A DNA stretch of 64,000 bases from Rhyacichthys aspro. Taxonomy: Eukaryota; Chordata; Actinopteri; Gobiiformes; Rhyacichthyidae. The translations under genes were made by a program, and so were the position numbers. Below the pieces are notes generated by a model. It was not told where the DNA came from. It worked only from the letters and a program-made list of their open reading frames with translations, and searched no databases. How positions within the stretch are numbered: position 1 is the first letter of the stretch; each line of letters begins with the position of its first letter. This document shows, in pieces, positions 35,150 through 47,534 of the stretch. The DNA lies in contig CM072163.1 in the NCBI GenBank assembly GCA_036850595.1, positions 3,272,595 through 3,336,594 on the forward strand, read 5' to 3'.

Positions 35150-35502
35150 GAGGGGTGTAAATCTTTCTGTTTCAGGCGATTCGATTCCAATTTGATTCTT
35201 TGGAGTCAGAAACAATTTTTGATTTAAAACAAATTTTGAATAAAAAACATTCTTTTAATTTCATTTAAATATTTGTGACATGGCAAAATAATCAAAATAA
35301 ACTTAAAAAATATGTAAACAAAATATAAATCTTGTTCCAAACATGTTTCTCAGCAGTCACATTGTTAGTTATCCTTAAAAATGTCTTTAATTTGGTCGAC
35401 TAAAAGCAACGAGGGAAGGCTGAGTTAATGTAGTTCTACGTTTTTGTTCGATCCGATTCAGCCTGAGAATCTCGATTTTCCGATATTTTCGTTACACCCC
35501 TA
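35150..35502. mobile_element. hAT-like MITE with AGGGGTGTAA inverted ends
   Basis: AGGGGTGTAA at 35151-35160 and TTACACCCCT at 35492-35501 are perfect inverted repeats. The flanking ATTAAGAA and ATTAGGAA agree at 7 of 8 bases, as expected for a hAT 8-bp target duplication. A second, more decayed copy lies at 63,351-63,690. Length 353 bp, no coding capacity. Confidence 0.85.
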
Positions 35503-38500
35503 ATTAGGAACTTTTAAAGCGAGCCAGGCTGTTCCTAAAATGTGCCGGCTGCTAATCGGCTAACGAGCGTCGGGAACGGGAAGCGACTTGCTCTATGTCT
35601 TCTAAACTCTTCGGTACTTCACAATAACCTTCTCTGGTTCTCTTCTTGTAACCTCACTGTCACAAAAAGCCACAGAGCGAGCTTCGATGTCCTCTTCTAA
35701 CCTGTATTTCATAGATTTGCGTCGCTAAATCAGTCTCGTTAAGACGGTTCTACGATGTATTCAATTGTAATGGAAAATTTTCCAAAAAGAACCGAACCAA
35801 ACGGAGTCGAGTCGAGTAGTACCAGTGGAAAAGCCGTGTTAGTTTCATGGGATGTGACAGTTTTTGATGTGTTTTTTAATTTATACTTGTCCTTGGAGCT
35901 GAGAAGAGTCACACTAAAAAGAAACCAATAGGGGGCACTTTAAAATACGCACTGGAAACTAAAATCCATCCTCATCAAAACACGTTATACAAGTCTGTAG
36001 CATCTTCTATAAAACATTTTAGAAGCATGAGAGGTTTCATCTCTAAAAACATGAAACATTTTCAGGATTAATGCACTGAATTGTGTTGGGTTTTGGGTTA
36101 TTCGTGCTTTTTTGACGAAAGAGAGCAAACGGACATGAGGCCAGAGAGAGGAAGGTGACATGGAGCGAATGGATCAAAAAATCAAACCGTGGTCACTTCA
36201 TTTATGTTTCTTGTATTAGCTTCCACAAACAGTATATGATAAATAAGTGTCCAGCTAGTATTTTTCTAGTATTTTCTTCAAATAACACAAGAGCCCTCCT
36301 CTTTTTGGCTCATCTTTAATGTCCCAAAGACCTGGAACAGTCCGAGGAGGATCACGTCGGGACAGCAGCTCTGTGTAAACACCTCTAATGTCCGGTTCCC
36401 CTCAGAGTGGACAGGACAGCCCTGGTACGACAGCTCCGTACAGTTCTGGGACGTCCTGGGTGGGCGAGTCCGGCCGCAGCTAAACGGGATAATCTCCACG
36501 ACAGACTCAGCCCTTTGTTCCTCTTCAAAGGAAATATCCACCTCAGGTTTTACAGCCGGGGTTAACCCCACAGACAGAGACGTGTCCGTCACCGGAGACC
36601 ACTGTCCTCACTTCTTTAAAGACAATCTGAGCCGGATACAAGTTTCAATCTGGTTTTTAGAGGTTTCAGTTTAAGCCTTTGATGTCTTCATGACTCAAGC
36701 TGGGCTCAGACAATGGATCTTTTCTACATGATTCTGTTACAGTTTGCTTCATGAGCTTCAGGATCAGAACAGGCTTTTCTCTCTATTGTCTTAAGTTTGC
36801 AAACACTACAAAAAAACAAGAGCAAAATAATGCAAATCACAAACTAAAGTCTTCTACTGATATCATAGAGTGCATTTTTTTTACGTTACTGTAGCATTTT
36901 TTAAAACATTTTTATTTATTTCATGTTGGTATGATTTCTTGTTACAAATTTTTGCTTTTATAAATATTTTTATTTTGTTTTCTATTTTTTTTTACATGTT
37001 TTAGTTATTTAATAAAGATGTGGCACATTTTCAAAATTTTGTGTTTTTTATTTTTCACATTTTCAAATATCTATTTTTTTTTTTCTTTAAACCCCATTAT
37101 TACAAATTTGAGCAATCATTATATTTAAGCATTTTTCTTATTTTGCATTGTCAAAAATATTTTAATGGACACAACTTTTCATATTTTCACATTTATTAAA
37201 TATTAAAAAATGTAAGATTTTTTTCTATTTTTTTTTTGTTTAGATTTTGCATTGTGAGTATTTTCTTTTCTTTTCTTTTTTTTTTAACCTACATATTCCT
37301 AACCCCTAACTCATCCAGCTTCAGAGGTCACTGAGCCAAGGACAGGACAAAAGACCAAAACAAACATGGAGCCATCCTTTTACCCTTTGACCCTGAGCCC
37401 CGCCCCCAACACGACCACTGACATCAGCACAAAATGATGAGAAGACGAGAAGATTAAGAGGATAAATAAAATAAGAGAACTGCCCACGAGTAGTTCTATT
37501 TAATTTGTATTTCTACATAAAAGTACTTTATTTTACTATCAGTCGATGGATTGATATTGGTCATTATCAATGGATAAAGATGGATATTTAAACTGATCAA
37601 CATTTTTTTCATTTTTATCAAGACACAAGACTTGTTTTATAATAATTTTGCCACTAATTTATTATTGTTAGAAAATCTTTAGGCAAAGTTTGAAAGAATT
37701 AACAGTGTGTTCAGTGAATATCAAAATAATCAAGCAGTTTTTGAGCTGAAGAACTACATTTATAAGCATTATTTAAAGAAAGAAACAGCGCAGAGATTGC
37801 CATCTTGTGTTTTTAAGTGAATAAAGCTGTAGCATAAATGAACTCTTTTCTCTCACTCAGTCTACTTCTACAGTCAATACATAAAACACCCGCCTTTAAA
37901 ACCTTCCTACATTTAACAGAACCTTCTCTTTCTGTTTTAATAGTTTCTGTGTTTGTATAAAGACTTTTATTGTGTCCTTAATCACACCAGATTCTATTTT
38001 TGGCTCAGATATGCTTAAAAACTGCCAAAATTGTTTGAAAACATGGTCCATTTGGAGATACAGAGCTGATGTGATACTCATTTGTTCTTTCTAAACCCAG
38101 AGTTACACATTGTAGATATGTAATAATTCAATTTATACAGTATTATCCTGAAATATAATTCATTACAAACCAAAAGTATCATATATTCAAGTGTTCTGTC
38201 TGTAATATGAACAAGATGGCGTCGGCTGAAGACATTATCACTTGACCTTTGACCAAAAATATGAAGTGTCCGTCGTAAACACAGAATAAATGTAATTGGA
38301 CACAGCGGGACCCCTGGCCCTCATGTGCTCACACTTCCTCACCTCCTCCCGTCCCAGCGGTCCGTCCGGTCTGTGGATGGGAGCTGTGCATGTGTCGTGG
38401 ACGTGTTCCTCTGACACGCAGACTAATGCAGGAACAACATGGACAGGGATTAAGAAAAAATCCAACATGGAGATGATGGAGGCTGGGCAGGTGGGCCACA

Positions 38501-41500
38501 ACAATGAGCGCTTTCACAGATGGGCCAGCTATGTGCGTGGATACAGGCATGTTGTGTGGGACCAGATATTCTCACAACGACTAAAATAAGAAACGAGCGG
38601 ATTTCACGCCGCAAGAAACTGATGAGGATAAATATATAAAACCAAACTGTGGGTCGGGTCCTCAAAGTGGGTCTCTGTGGATTGTCTATATGATATAAAA
38701 AGTGGGTAACAGACTGAAGTATAAAGATCTATCGGCAAAAACAGTCTTGGTTAAGCAGGACTGGGGTTTTCTCAACATTTTTGAAGCACATCATGACTGA
38801 GTTGGTTCAGAGATGGTCCAATACATTCGGAACTAGCCATCTGAATTCTTTCTGCTATAAATTAGTCTTGCCTCAGTGGATTAAAGTTAGATTTCTAGAG
38901 GAGAATAACCTGCCTTGGGATGCAACTGGAAACTGAAATAATACACTAAAAGTCAAAAAGAGAATGAAGTGGAAGAAACAAAAACTGGGGATGATTTTGG
39001 AACCGATTTTGGACCAGACCAAAAAAAAAAAAAAAAAAAGACCAGGATCAGGCTCTGATTTCTGTTTAATCCAAATGGTTCAGATGTGTCTTCACAGTTT
39101 TGTTGAGAGTTTATGAGAATCTAAAAACACAGTCTTGATGCGTTGAAAATTGTGTGTAGAAGTTTGCAAAACTCAGTGTGTAATGTTTCACAAAAAGTGT
39201 GATGTCGTTGTGACTCCTTTTTGCTCATTGAGTGTCAAGTTTTGACATTTCTGCATGTATTCTGACTTTAGAGTCTAAGCTTTCACAAAAGATCATTAAA
39301 ACAGTGACACAAAAGACTCAAGTGTGGTTGAACATGAAACTCAGTGATTAAAATACATGGTGCCATTGCAAAACATGCTATTTTGCATTGAAGAAAGCAA
39401 ACCTGACCAACATTAGGCATTTCAAAGTCAATAAAATGACACTTTGAACAAGAAGATAACTGAATTCTTTAATCACACACAAGTATTAATGATCTGAAAC
39501 AGTAAAATGCATTAAAAAGGAGATATTTTTGCGTTTGAACAGGCCTCAGACGGTTATCTGTGCCACTGAGGGCTTTCAGAGACACCGCCGTTCACCTTCA
39601 GAAAGCCATAACCGTCAAAGCGCCGTAAATTGTCTCTGACGAGCCGGACCACACAAACGAGGAGGTGCTGAGAGCTGCTACCTGCAGAGAGGGACTCCCC
39701 GAGCGGGGCGTTGGGTTTCGGGTCCGGACGGGAGGTTGTTGTTGCTCCGGTGGGGGGTAGGCCTTGTATGCTTTGACCCCCATGCTCCGCTACATCTTTA
39801 TTTCATGGCTGACAAAGTGAATGGCAACGCGGCGTAAGGAATTCTGCCCCGACTCGCTCTGATTTATGGCCCTCAGCTGCCGGCAGACACCAGCTGGTTT
39901 TCAGATGGGCCTCAGAGGGAAGCTCGCTGCTGAAACTTAGAGCAAAAAGTGCAGTAGGAGGATTAAAATAGAAAAATACATGCAGGAAAAATGTTTACTA
40001 CTAGAAACTTTTTGTGCTTCATGAAGAACAGTTGAGTTGTGTTCATATAACGAGGCTCAGATGCACTAATGAGCTCAAATACATATTAGGACAGACAGGG
40101 TTCATTATATTAAATAATAAATAGATGTACCAATGGTAAAAGGATTAAATAATAACATCATCTTAATCAATGAGTCTAAAAAGAAAAAAACCTGGAGCCA
40201 CCTGTTATTTCTGAATGAATCCATCTTTTACCTCCTTATTACCTCCTTATTTCTGCACAATCACTTTCATTTTTCTATTAGAATAAGAGCTCATTATAGA
40301 AATCGTGTCAAAAATGTCCCAAATCTATAATAAATAAAACATGCGTAACATTTAACATTAAATTGAACTCTTTCTTTCATGAAATTGCAGTAATTCACAA
40401 AAAGGATTAACAACATTTACAGATATTTAGTTATTTTACTTTTACTCCAGTGATCAATGTGACTCTTTATAGATGATGATTATGAGCCTGTGTTATTCCC
40501 ATAATCCTTTGCTGTTCTATGTTGATGCTAATGATCAAATTACAGTTTACAAACACATTGAGCTAAAGTTTGAGCTTAAGACACAGTTTTTACTCAAACA
40601 AAAGAACAACAGAGCTATTAATGCTAAAGTACAGCTGTGTAAGAAGGTTTTTTAAGTGTAATGTACGATATGTGTGGATTATTGAGTAGTATTTATGTAG
40701 ATGTTATTTCTATACAGTATAAACTATTCAGTATAAACCAAAAGGCATGTTCTTGGTGGAAAATCTGGAAAAATATTGTTAAGATGTTGGTAAATTAAAA
40801 GATGGACACTGATAAAGCATGAATAATAGACATATAAGCATGGATTAAATTGAATTTGGTTTAAAAATGATACAGAGGCTTTGACTAAATTGATATTTTT
40901 GAAAATAATTGTTGTTATTGGGTCGCAGTGAAATATGTGGATCCAAGATGAGACCAGTTTGAAACCATTGATCCAGATACACTGTATTAGACTAAAGTTT
41001 ACTCAGAAGTTATTACTTATCCTTTTAAGAAGTAAGTTTTATTCAACTCTCATCTTTGAACCCAGTTTTTTCCTGATCATTTAGTTGCAGCCTACTTTTT
41101 TTTACAGCGTCTTTCATAAATAGACATGTAAACAATTTCACTCTCTTCTCTTATGTTTCACAAAATCCTAATCTTATCAACAACTCAACCTACTTTCAAT
41201 CAGTCATCATTAGATTTAAACTATATATTTTTCCCTTCACAGACTACGACCCTCTTGAACTGTTTTCAGTCCAAATTTTGGTGACATCCTTTGCTGAACA
41301 ACAAGCTAATCTTTCTTAAAGTAGAACCAGCCTTTAATATCACAGCTCAAAGGTTTCTGCTCAAGTCTTGATGTCTTCTTTAACCCTTTTAGTTTCTCTA
41401 AGTAGAAGAAATGCCCAAAACCTCATCTTTGAAAAGCAGAAAAAACACAGAGAGAGGCCTGAAGTGGGGAGGAGGGTCGACGGGACAAAGCAGCTGAGCT

Positions 41501-43486
41501 TGTTAAGAAAGTCATCTGAATTCTGGCCCCATTCCCTCCATTGATCAGACTGTTGAGAGGGAAACCAAAATGTTTGGCTTATTTTAGCCAATTAAGCCGT
41601 GAGAGAGCCAATTGTGGATGTGCTATTGAACGTCTCTCGGCTCAAAGTGCTTATTGTGGCGCTGCTTGCAGAGGGATCAATTGCAGGCTCTGTGATCGGA
41701 TTAACAGGTGATCAATGCCAGTGGCTAATATATTAACAAGGTAATTATAGCTCTGTGGAAGCCGCAACAAACGCTACACACAAATCACTTCAGGATATTA
41801 TAGGTTTGAGTGAAAAAGCACACAACTTCTGCTCAGACCGAACATGGAACAGCCCTGACACGATTAGAAGAGCTACACTTTCATCAGTATCAGTAAACTC
41901 CTGATGAAAAGTAGATTCGAGACTAAGAAAAAGGTTTTAAGGCTGTTTTTAAATTCATTCAAAGTGGTTTGGCTCGTGTTTTGGACGACGTAAAGGCAGC
42001 TGTAAACGTACTGCAGCAACTTTATTAAAAGAAACTTGAAAAAGAGTCTCACACGAAAAAAAAAAAGAGAGTGGACAAGGAGACAGAGGCAGGAGAAGGA
42101 CGAAGAGACAAATACAAATACTACAAATTATAACTAGTGTCGGAGAAAGAGAAGAGACTTAAAGTGTTCAGAGTCCCAAGAGTCCTCAGACAACACCATT
42201 TTAATTCTGATTATTACACTCACGTTTGTAATTACCTCCAGTTTGACCATTTTCGTTACATAATCCAACATTAGTTCAAGGCAATTTAACATTTAACATG
42301 CACTGGTTCAAGCCAAAAACATGTGTTGGCTTTTTAGAAGAAGAGGACGTTTAAGTGAGACAGCGCAAATGCCGTTGTAATTATTTAAAACGGTTATTTA
42401 AAAGCCGTATTACCATCAGGGAAGTACTTATCGTGTCTCAAAGCACAGTGTTGGTCCAAATATTGTCAGATATAAAGAAGCAAAGGCTGTAATTATTTGC
42501 ATTTTCCAATTTATTTGAAGTGTGCGTCTCGTTTGCAGAAAATAAGATGTTGCTAAATACATGACAAAAGGCCTAAATATTCAGAAATGTCACAAGAACT
42601 ATAAGATCTTGATCTGTTTAAAGTGTACCCATGTTCATGTCTGGACTATAGTACACTCTAAATACTCTTAATACCTCGATTTAACTGTCCTAGGAAAAAA
42701 AACAAACCCTGACAGTCAGCCACACTCACATTCATTCACTTTTGGCACCACTTCACTGATACTTGTTTGTTTTTGGACGATTAAGCAAAGGGAGGCTCCT
42801 GGAGAACCTTTAATATCACAGAAAAGACTTCATAGAAACTTCTGGATGAAAGATAAAAAACTTGACTGACCTCATTGGGTGTAGTTTTTCCACAAATGTT
42901 TCTGATTATATGTGATTAGATTCATAAACAAGAACAATATATCACGTCATTTCACTTCTTTTTTTAAGTCGTCTTTATCTAATGTTAGAAATGTTTGTGT
43001 AAAATATCTAATAGTTTCACTGAACAAACCCAAAGTGGACAAACTTAACTCCTCTTTTTTAGATTTTGTAACGAAAATTCCACTTTTTATGCAGCTTTAA
43101 ACGTCTATTTTTCCAAGCTGTGTATTTTCATTGTCCGTCTACATTATGTTACTCCAGTTTTTTGCACCTTTCCCTTTTAATTATGAACTAATTTGCAAAT
43201 ATCCCTAAAGATGAGTGTCGTGTAAACAGGACAAATGCACAGCTCATCAGTTTTGTCCTTTGTCTGCAGTGAGAGTCCGTAGTGTGAGCCGTCTCCGGGG
43301 CTTTATTCGCTCAAACTCTTCTCAAACACAGTCACGTTTGGCTCTTTCTGTCGTTAACCCTTTAAAGGACGCACTTTGAAGAGCCCTGTCTTTGTCCGTC
43401 TGCTGCGGGACGGGGGCTTAGTCGAGCTGCTTGATATTCCCCTCCAGGCTTTGTGCCTTTAGCCGCCATATGGGAGCGCGAAACAG
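35503..43486. other. Intergenic gene desert with candidate regulatory blocks
   Basis: No gene seen. 36,880-37,290 is T-rich low complexity. 38,290-38,450 and 39,560-39,910 are GC-richer. 39,021-39,039 is an A run. The most convincing block is 41,580-41,800, non-repetitive with many homeodomain-type cores (CCAATTAAG, ATCAATTGCA, CGGATTAA, GGTAATTATAG). The remainder is AT-rich. Confidence 0.45.
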
Positions 43487-43611
43487 CCATATAAGTACTT
43501 AAGCAAAGTTTATATTTACCCAGGAATTTTCTCAGCTTTGCTTTACTTTAGTGGAAAAACAATAACCGGTGCTGAATCTACCATTATAAGCACTTACGCA
43601 AAGTTCAGATT
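43487..43611. promoter_or_regulatory. Candidate enhancer with a duplicated 30-bp module
   Basis: CCATATAAGTACTTAAGCAA from 43,487 and CCATTATAAGCACTTACGCA from 43,581 are two versions of one module about 94 bp apart, each continuing into AAGTT and then ATATT or AGATT. The AAG(T/C)ACTTA core resembles NK2-class homeodomain sites. The wider block 43,260-43,660 is non-repetitive. Function is inferred. Confidence 0.35.
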
Positions 43612-46600
43612 AGCAATGGAAATTTCAACCTTGGCTGAGACGCCCATGAAGAAGTAAATAATGCTTCTTCTTCTTCTTCTTCTTCTTCTGTCGCTGAAGG
43701 AATCAGGATTTTCCCCAATTTTAAGCAAGCAACGGATTAAAAAAACACAAGAAAACCAGGCTATTATTACTGTTTTACTTCCCCCACAGAGTTATTCACT
43801 TTAAAGGAAAAGAGATAATCTGAAACGGTGACAGAAAGTAATGAAGACGGTATTGAAGTCTTTAAGGTTTAGTTTACGGTGTTATCTCCAAACTGTGTCG
43901 TCATTTAAACAGATAATACAAACTCACAAATAAATAAAACTGAATATGCACTAAAACAGAGGGAATGGTGAACCGATATATATTTTCTGATCGGTTCAAA
44001 AGGTAAATTGTTCTCGATTCTTGAACATATTGAGAAGTCCTGGGGTTTCCTTCACATGAATTAGTTTTATTGCATTCATAAAAGGAAGAATATGTGCAGA
44101 TCAAAATGAATTAAAAGTGAATAAAGGAGATTATGTCAGTCTCACAGTCATTATGTAACAAAACCAAACTATAACAGGGTTTTTTTCTGCTTAAACAGTG
44201 GATTAGAGCAAGAGAAAGACAGTATTATGTAAAATTGGAACTAGACTTCGACAAAACAGAGTCCAGCAATAAGAATAGAGACTAAACTATGTCTGTAAAT
44301 GGAGCCAGTTACAAAATGGATTGTAAACACCAATTAAATTTATAAATGTGTGGTTTATAGCTGATGTTTACATAATTTACATGAAGTAAATTGCAGTTTA
44401 TGCCTAATTTAATGCATTTTAATACCTTTTTTGTGACACAGAATTGAAATAATCTCACTTTTGCCCATAAGAAGTGTTGTTAGTTGCTGTGAAAGTATAT
44501 TTCTGACACATACAGCAGCCAAAGCCTATATGCAGTTCAATTTTTTACAGTTTTTTAATGTAGATTTAAGTTTACGATGAAAAAACACTCTTTAGTGGCT
44601 TTATTCTCCGCAAAACCTGTTGCTTGTCTTACGAGGAAAACAATATTAATCCCTATTTTATGCTGCAAATGCTATTCTATCAAGTGAGGATTGCTTCAAA
44701 ACATAAAAAGCACACTGTTTTTGCCCCTTTAATTGCCAGATATCTATACAGCACCTTTAAATTGACTTGTGTATACATCTGAAGTGAAAAGGATAACTAT
44801 TTAAATCTGGAAAATGAAGTATTATTTTAAAAAAATCACTAAAACCTGCAACAATGTGTATTTACTACGACATCTCTAATACGAGGTCCTTGTTTACTTA
44901 TGCACTGTCTGTATTTAATTACAAATACTACTACAACAGGGTAATTTACAGTCTAGAGCCTCGTCTAATGTGTCTTTGCTTTAAGTTTAATCTAAGTTCA
45001 GTCTGTACAGAGCAGTAAAGGCCACAGTTAAACCAGCTTCGACTCAAAGGGCACCACACAATCACTCATCTTTAAAGGCCTCCTGTCGACTTTAGAGCGT
45101 TTAGACGCGATAAATCTGTTCATAACTCTTCTGAATCTAAACCGAACCCGTCCTGAACGTTTTCCACGGCGGACTTTCACAAACTCGTTGGCTCCCCTCT
45201 CGAGGCCGCCGAGTTATTCGTGTATTTGTCTGCGTTGCAACATAGCCGAACATATGAGAGCTGTTTACCGAATAACTCTCGGCAAAGCTGTCCATCTGGA
45301 TAACTGAGCATCGGCGCGGTGCATGCTGGGAGATTACGCTGAGCCTGCTTGGCTAAATTCAATATTTACCGAGGAGGCTGCTGTCAACACTTGTCTGTTA
45401 CTGTCGGGCCGTGTGCTGTAAGCAATGCACACGAGAAAATGGAAAGGGTTTGGCTCGAGATGGGGATGTTTTCAGATAAAACAAAGGATATTTTCCTCCT
45501 TTTTTGAAGTATTTTGTGAGTTTTTACAGAATCTCATTTCTAAAATAGCCGTTCAACCACAAAGACAACATATGTAAAGCTATTTAAACTCAAAAGACAT
45601 TAAATATGACAAGACTGTGATTTTTGTATCCACACATTTGAGAGTAAACCCTATTTGTTTCTGAACATTTTGGGAAACATTAGCCACATGTGAAAGTCAT
45701 CATTGTTGTGAATAGATTACAGACAGAAAAAAAAAAGAAAAAACAGACTGCTGCTTTGGTTTGTGGAGTGGCATGTTGTTCTACAGCACAACAAACAACG
45801 CTGTGAAATCACAAAAAGGAAGCGAGTGTGGTTTTTTACAATGATTTAATGCCATTCATTTGGATAAATTAAAGCTAAAATAAATTAAAGGCCTCAGGTA
45901 CATGAGCATATGTCAAACTATTTACAAATGGGGCAAAGGAGAAGCTCGGAGGAGAATCACAGAAGCTCTTATTTAACGATGAAGCCTGGGCCTGTGATTA
46001 GTTTAGTTAAACGTAGAGATGTGTCGATATTAGACAATCCCGGTCTGGAAAAGTGGTATCAAGAAACGGGTTGTTTTTTGGAGTTTTTTGTGGAGCTGTG
46101 AGTGCTTTATGTGAAACAGGACGATTCAGGACAAAACAGCGACGTGAGAGAGAGTTAACAAGAGGAAAAACATGAAAATGCATCAAACTCATGCAAAACG
46201 AATGAGTTTGAGGTCCATAGATAAAAATAAAGGGGCTGTTTATAGAAGAACGCTGGTCAAAAAACACGATCTACGTTCACAGAGTCACACAAAACGCCTA
46301 AAATAATGCAGTACATACACCAGACCAGCAGGGGGTGGGTTATCTTTTCTCTGCTCCTGTTTCTTCTTCTTCTGTGGAGTCATCGATGGCTCATGCGTGT
46401 TTTGCCTACGACTTTATATCATTATTTTCAGAGAGTTTCACAGTTTTGCACACAAGACCGAAGCGGCAGAAACGAAATGAAAACACCTTCTCGGCCGGAT
46501 TCAAACGTTTGTGTTTTCGTGGAGTAAGATCAAAGGTTTCATTTAAATAAGAGGTCAATCTGCAACAGAATCACTGCGGTTTTGGCAAAAAATATTGTTA

Positions 46601-46883
46601 CTACCAGACAGAACTGTGGAGACTACATGAAGTCAATTAAACCCGCTCTGAGGATAATGTCCAGAGCAGTTTACCCAGGATTAACCCCAAAGATAACTTG
46701 ATAACCTTGTAATACTGGCCCCTGGTGTTGTTTTGTAGATATAGTTTCATCCAGAAGTCAAAGTATGTGTTATTTCTTCGATCTGTTTCTGCAAACTAAG
46801 AATGTCTCAGCAATTATACAGTTTGTCTCAAAAAACCTCTTTTTTTCAAAACAAAAGACTTTCCCTTTAACATTTGTATAAGC
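43612..46883. other. Intergenic; TTC repeat and a candidate conserved block
   Basis: 43,664-43,689 is a short (TTC)n. 45,080-45,400 is a non-repetitive CpG-containing block (GCATCGGCGCGGTGCATGCT) likely to be a regulatory or conserved element. The rest is AT-rich. No gene seen. Confidence 0.45.
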
Positions 46884-47534
46884 CAGGGGTGTCGAGAGTG
46901 TTTTCTGAAGTAGGTGAACAGGTTTTACTTAAATTTGAACAGGTTTTAGTTGGATTTCAACAGGTTTCAGATGGCGTTTAACAGTTTTTTTGTGGATTCG
47001 AGCAGGATTAAGTTGGATTTGAACAGGTCTTAGATACATTTGAACAGGTTTATTTGGATTTGAACAGGTTTTACTTGGATTTGAACAGGTTTTAGTTGGC
47101 TTTGAACAGGTTTTAGATAGATTTGAGCAGGTATTAGTTGGATTTGAGCAGGTTTTAGATAGATTTGAGCAGGTTTTAGATAGATTTGAGCAGGTTTTAG
47201 ATGGTGTTGAACAGGTTTTAGTTGGATCTGAACAGATTTTAGTTGGATTTGAGCAGGTTTTAGTTGGATTTGAGCAGGTTTTAGTTGGATTTGAGCACGT
47301 TTTAGATGGCGTTGAACAGGTTTTACTTGGATTTGAACAGGTTTAGTTGGATTTGAGCAGGTTTTAGATAGATTTGAACAGGTTTTAGGTGGATTTACCT
47401 GTATATTAATACTGTGTGACAGAGCTGCTGCTGTTGGGGCCATAAACATTACTTTTTATCACTGAAAAAAGGGCCGTATAAAATCTCACCTTGTCCCATG
47501 TTTGGCCCCTGGATCAGACTTTGAACATGTCTGA
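46884..47534 (+). mobile_element. Family M element with 21-bp minisatellite, copy 4
   Basis: Left end CAGGGGTGTCGAGAGTG. The right end, GTTTGGCCCCTGGATC followed by TTTGAACATGTCTGA, is the reverse of the head of copy 2. Between them (46,915-47,400) lie about 22 units of the 21-bp repeat, AACAGGTTTTAGTTGGATTT. Relative to the GGGGCCAAA end, this array points opposite to copies 1 and 2. Confidence 0.75.

Noticed and set aside
38296..38589. 97-codon + frame with overlapping minus frames
   Set aside because: No family likeness, overlapping open frames on the other strand, and no exon signals. Probably chance.
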